Assembly (NCBI RefSeq): GCF_024580955.1
Contig: NZ_JANIKD010000009.1
Location: 1 to 64,000 of the forward strand
DNA: 64,000 nucleotides
DNA from: Corynebacterium sp. 122RC1
Lineage (GTDB): Bacteria > Actinomycetota > Actinomycetes > Mycobacteriales > Mycobacteriaceae
Reading direction: 5' to 3'
Shown here: one piece after another, positions 63,388 to 64,000 of the stretch
Position numbering within the stretch: the first letter of the stretch is position 1
Layout: the number at the start of each line of letters is the position of its first letter
The notes under the pieces: model-generated
Databases searched by the model: none
Seen by the model: only the letters and a program-made list of their open reading frames with translations
Told to the model about the DNA's origin: nothing
Program-made: the position numbers and the translations under genes

Positions 63388-64000
63388 ATGCTCGCTAGCA
63401 TGGCAATAATGGCAGGTTCTACACAGCAAGGCAGTGATGTTTTGAGTTCTCAAACTGGCACCCCAGCCCAGTCGTATTTGATGAATCGGCGCACGTTTTT
63501 TGGCCTGAGTGGAGTGGCCCTGGCTGCCACCGCACTCGCGGCGTGCAGCACGGAGGTCCCTCAAGGATGGGAGGGGGGAACCCGAGCGCTTCCCATTCCT
63601 CCAGAAATGCGCGGCACCGCAAACGGTAATCGATCCACGTTTGCCTTGGTAGCGCAGCATGGTTCCTCGGAGATCACCCCTGGTGTGAAAACTCCAACGA
63701 TGGGCTTTAATGGGCCGCACCTAGGCCCCACGCTGCGCATGAGCAGGGGAGAGCAAATAGAGATCACGGTGGAGTCTCAGCTCAAGGAAATCACCGCCGT
63801 GCACTGGCACGGCATGAAGGTACCTGCGATTGCCGACGGCGGACCGCACTCACCAATCACACCCGGCGGCACCTGGACCGCCAACTTCACGGTGGAGCAA
63901 CCAGCGGCAACACTGTGGTACCACCCGCATCCACACGGCGCCACCGGGGTTCAGGCGTACCGTGGCCTGGCAGGCATGCTCATCGTTGACGATGAGGTGG
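63388..64000 (+). CDS. Tat-exported multicopper oxidase, 5' part
   Basis: The first 204 codons of a multicopper oxidase, cut by the window end. A twin-arginine signal 'NRRTFFGLSGVALAATALAAC' ends in a lipobox-like LAAC. The first cupredoxin domain has copper ligands 'AVHWHGMKVPAIADGG' (HWHG) and 'LWYHPHPHGATG' (HPHPHG). Possible starts are ATG 63388, 63400 and 63409. In C. glutamicum the equivalent gene next to prs-glmU-MFS is controlled by the CopRS copper sensor; with CueP it suggests copper detoxification at the cell surface. Confidence 0.93.
   Translation, partial: MLASMAIMAGSTQQGSDVLSSQTGTPAQSYLMNRRTFFGLSGVALAATALAACSTEVPQGWEGGTRALPIPPEMRGTANGNRSTFALVAQHGSSEITPGVKTPTMGFNGPHLGPTLRMSRGEQIEITVESQLKEITAVHWHGMKVPAIADGGPHSPITPGGTWTANFTVEQPAATLWYHPHPHGATGVQAYRGLAGMLIVDDEV

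Overview
The window is a GC-rich actinobacterial chromosome segment, almost certainly from a Corynebacterium. The evidence is gene content and order: a four-gene set of zinc-free ribosomal proteins, rpmE2-rpmF, an MprAB-type two-component system with an HtrA protease, mogA, mscL, fthC, galU, a gephyrin-like MoeA homologue, rimJ, a GlpR/SepX-type membrane protein, pmt, rsmI, betP, metS, tatD, rpf2, ksgA, ispE, an ABC-F protein, gap2, rplY, prs, glmU and a multicopper oxidase. From memory this order matches the C. glutamicum chromosome. Leaderless starts and TANNNT -10 boxes fit too. I see no rRNA, tRNA, CRISPR array, transposase or prophage.

Layout. 0-5.4 kb: cysteine-poor paralogues of S18, S14, L33, L28, L31 and L32, split into two groups by a NarL-type two-component system and a divergent DUF418 membrane protein. 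5.5-9.3 kb: MprA/MprB and a membrane-anchored HtrA protease, each transcription unit preceded by helically phased direct repeats. 9.3-17.4 kb: mogA behind a structured leader, mscL, a SAF-domain protein, fthC, then galU-glp-rimJ-glpR (the gephyrin-like cell-division module), DoxX and a zinc-finger membrane protein. 17.4-31.3 kb: cell-envelope and core genes (pmt, rsmI, betP, metS, tatD, rpf2, DUF4190, ksgA-ispE-ABC-F).

31.3-41.4 kb: a CueP-like copper lipoprotein, an atypical Hsp90-like ATPase paired with a large repeat protein, a quinol-monooxygenase-like protein with PPK2, a HAD hydrolase, a 3-hydroxyisobutyryl-CoA hydrolase-like protein and an uncharacterised protein. 41.5-44.4 kb: a cobalamin riboswitch ahead of the cobalt transporter cbiMNQO. 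44.4-52.3 kb: gap2, a membrane protein, a thiolase/enoyl-CoA hydratase pair flanking a decayed crotonase pseudogene, a TetR regulator whose 5' end overlaps a GntP-permease remnant, and prfC.

52.3-56.9 kb: a roughly 2-kb AbiE toxin-antitoxin insertion between pth2 and a nitronate monooxygenase gene. It is bracketed by 48-bp direct repeats that duplicate a divergent promoter, and the toxin gene carries an in-frame amber codon. 56.9-64 kb: a small cysteine-rich protein behind a near-consensus DtxR box, a second peptidyl-tRNA hydrolase, rplY, the MFS-glmU-prs-alkD operon and the 5' part of a Tat-exported multicopper oxidase.

The strongest leads are the Hsp90-like/repeat-protein pair, the AbiE island, the DtxR-box mini-protein, the phased repeat arrays in the MprAB-HtrA region and the structured mogA leader.
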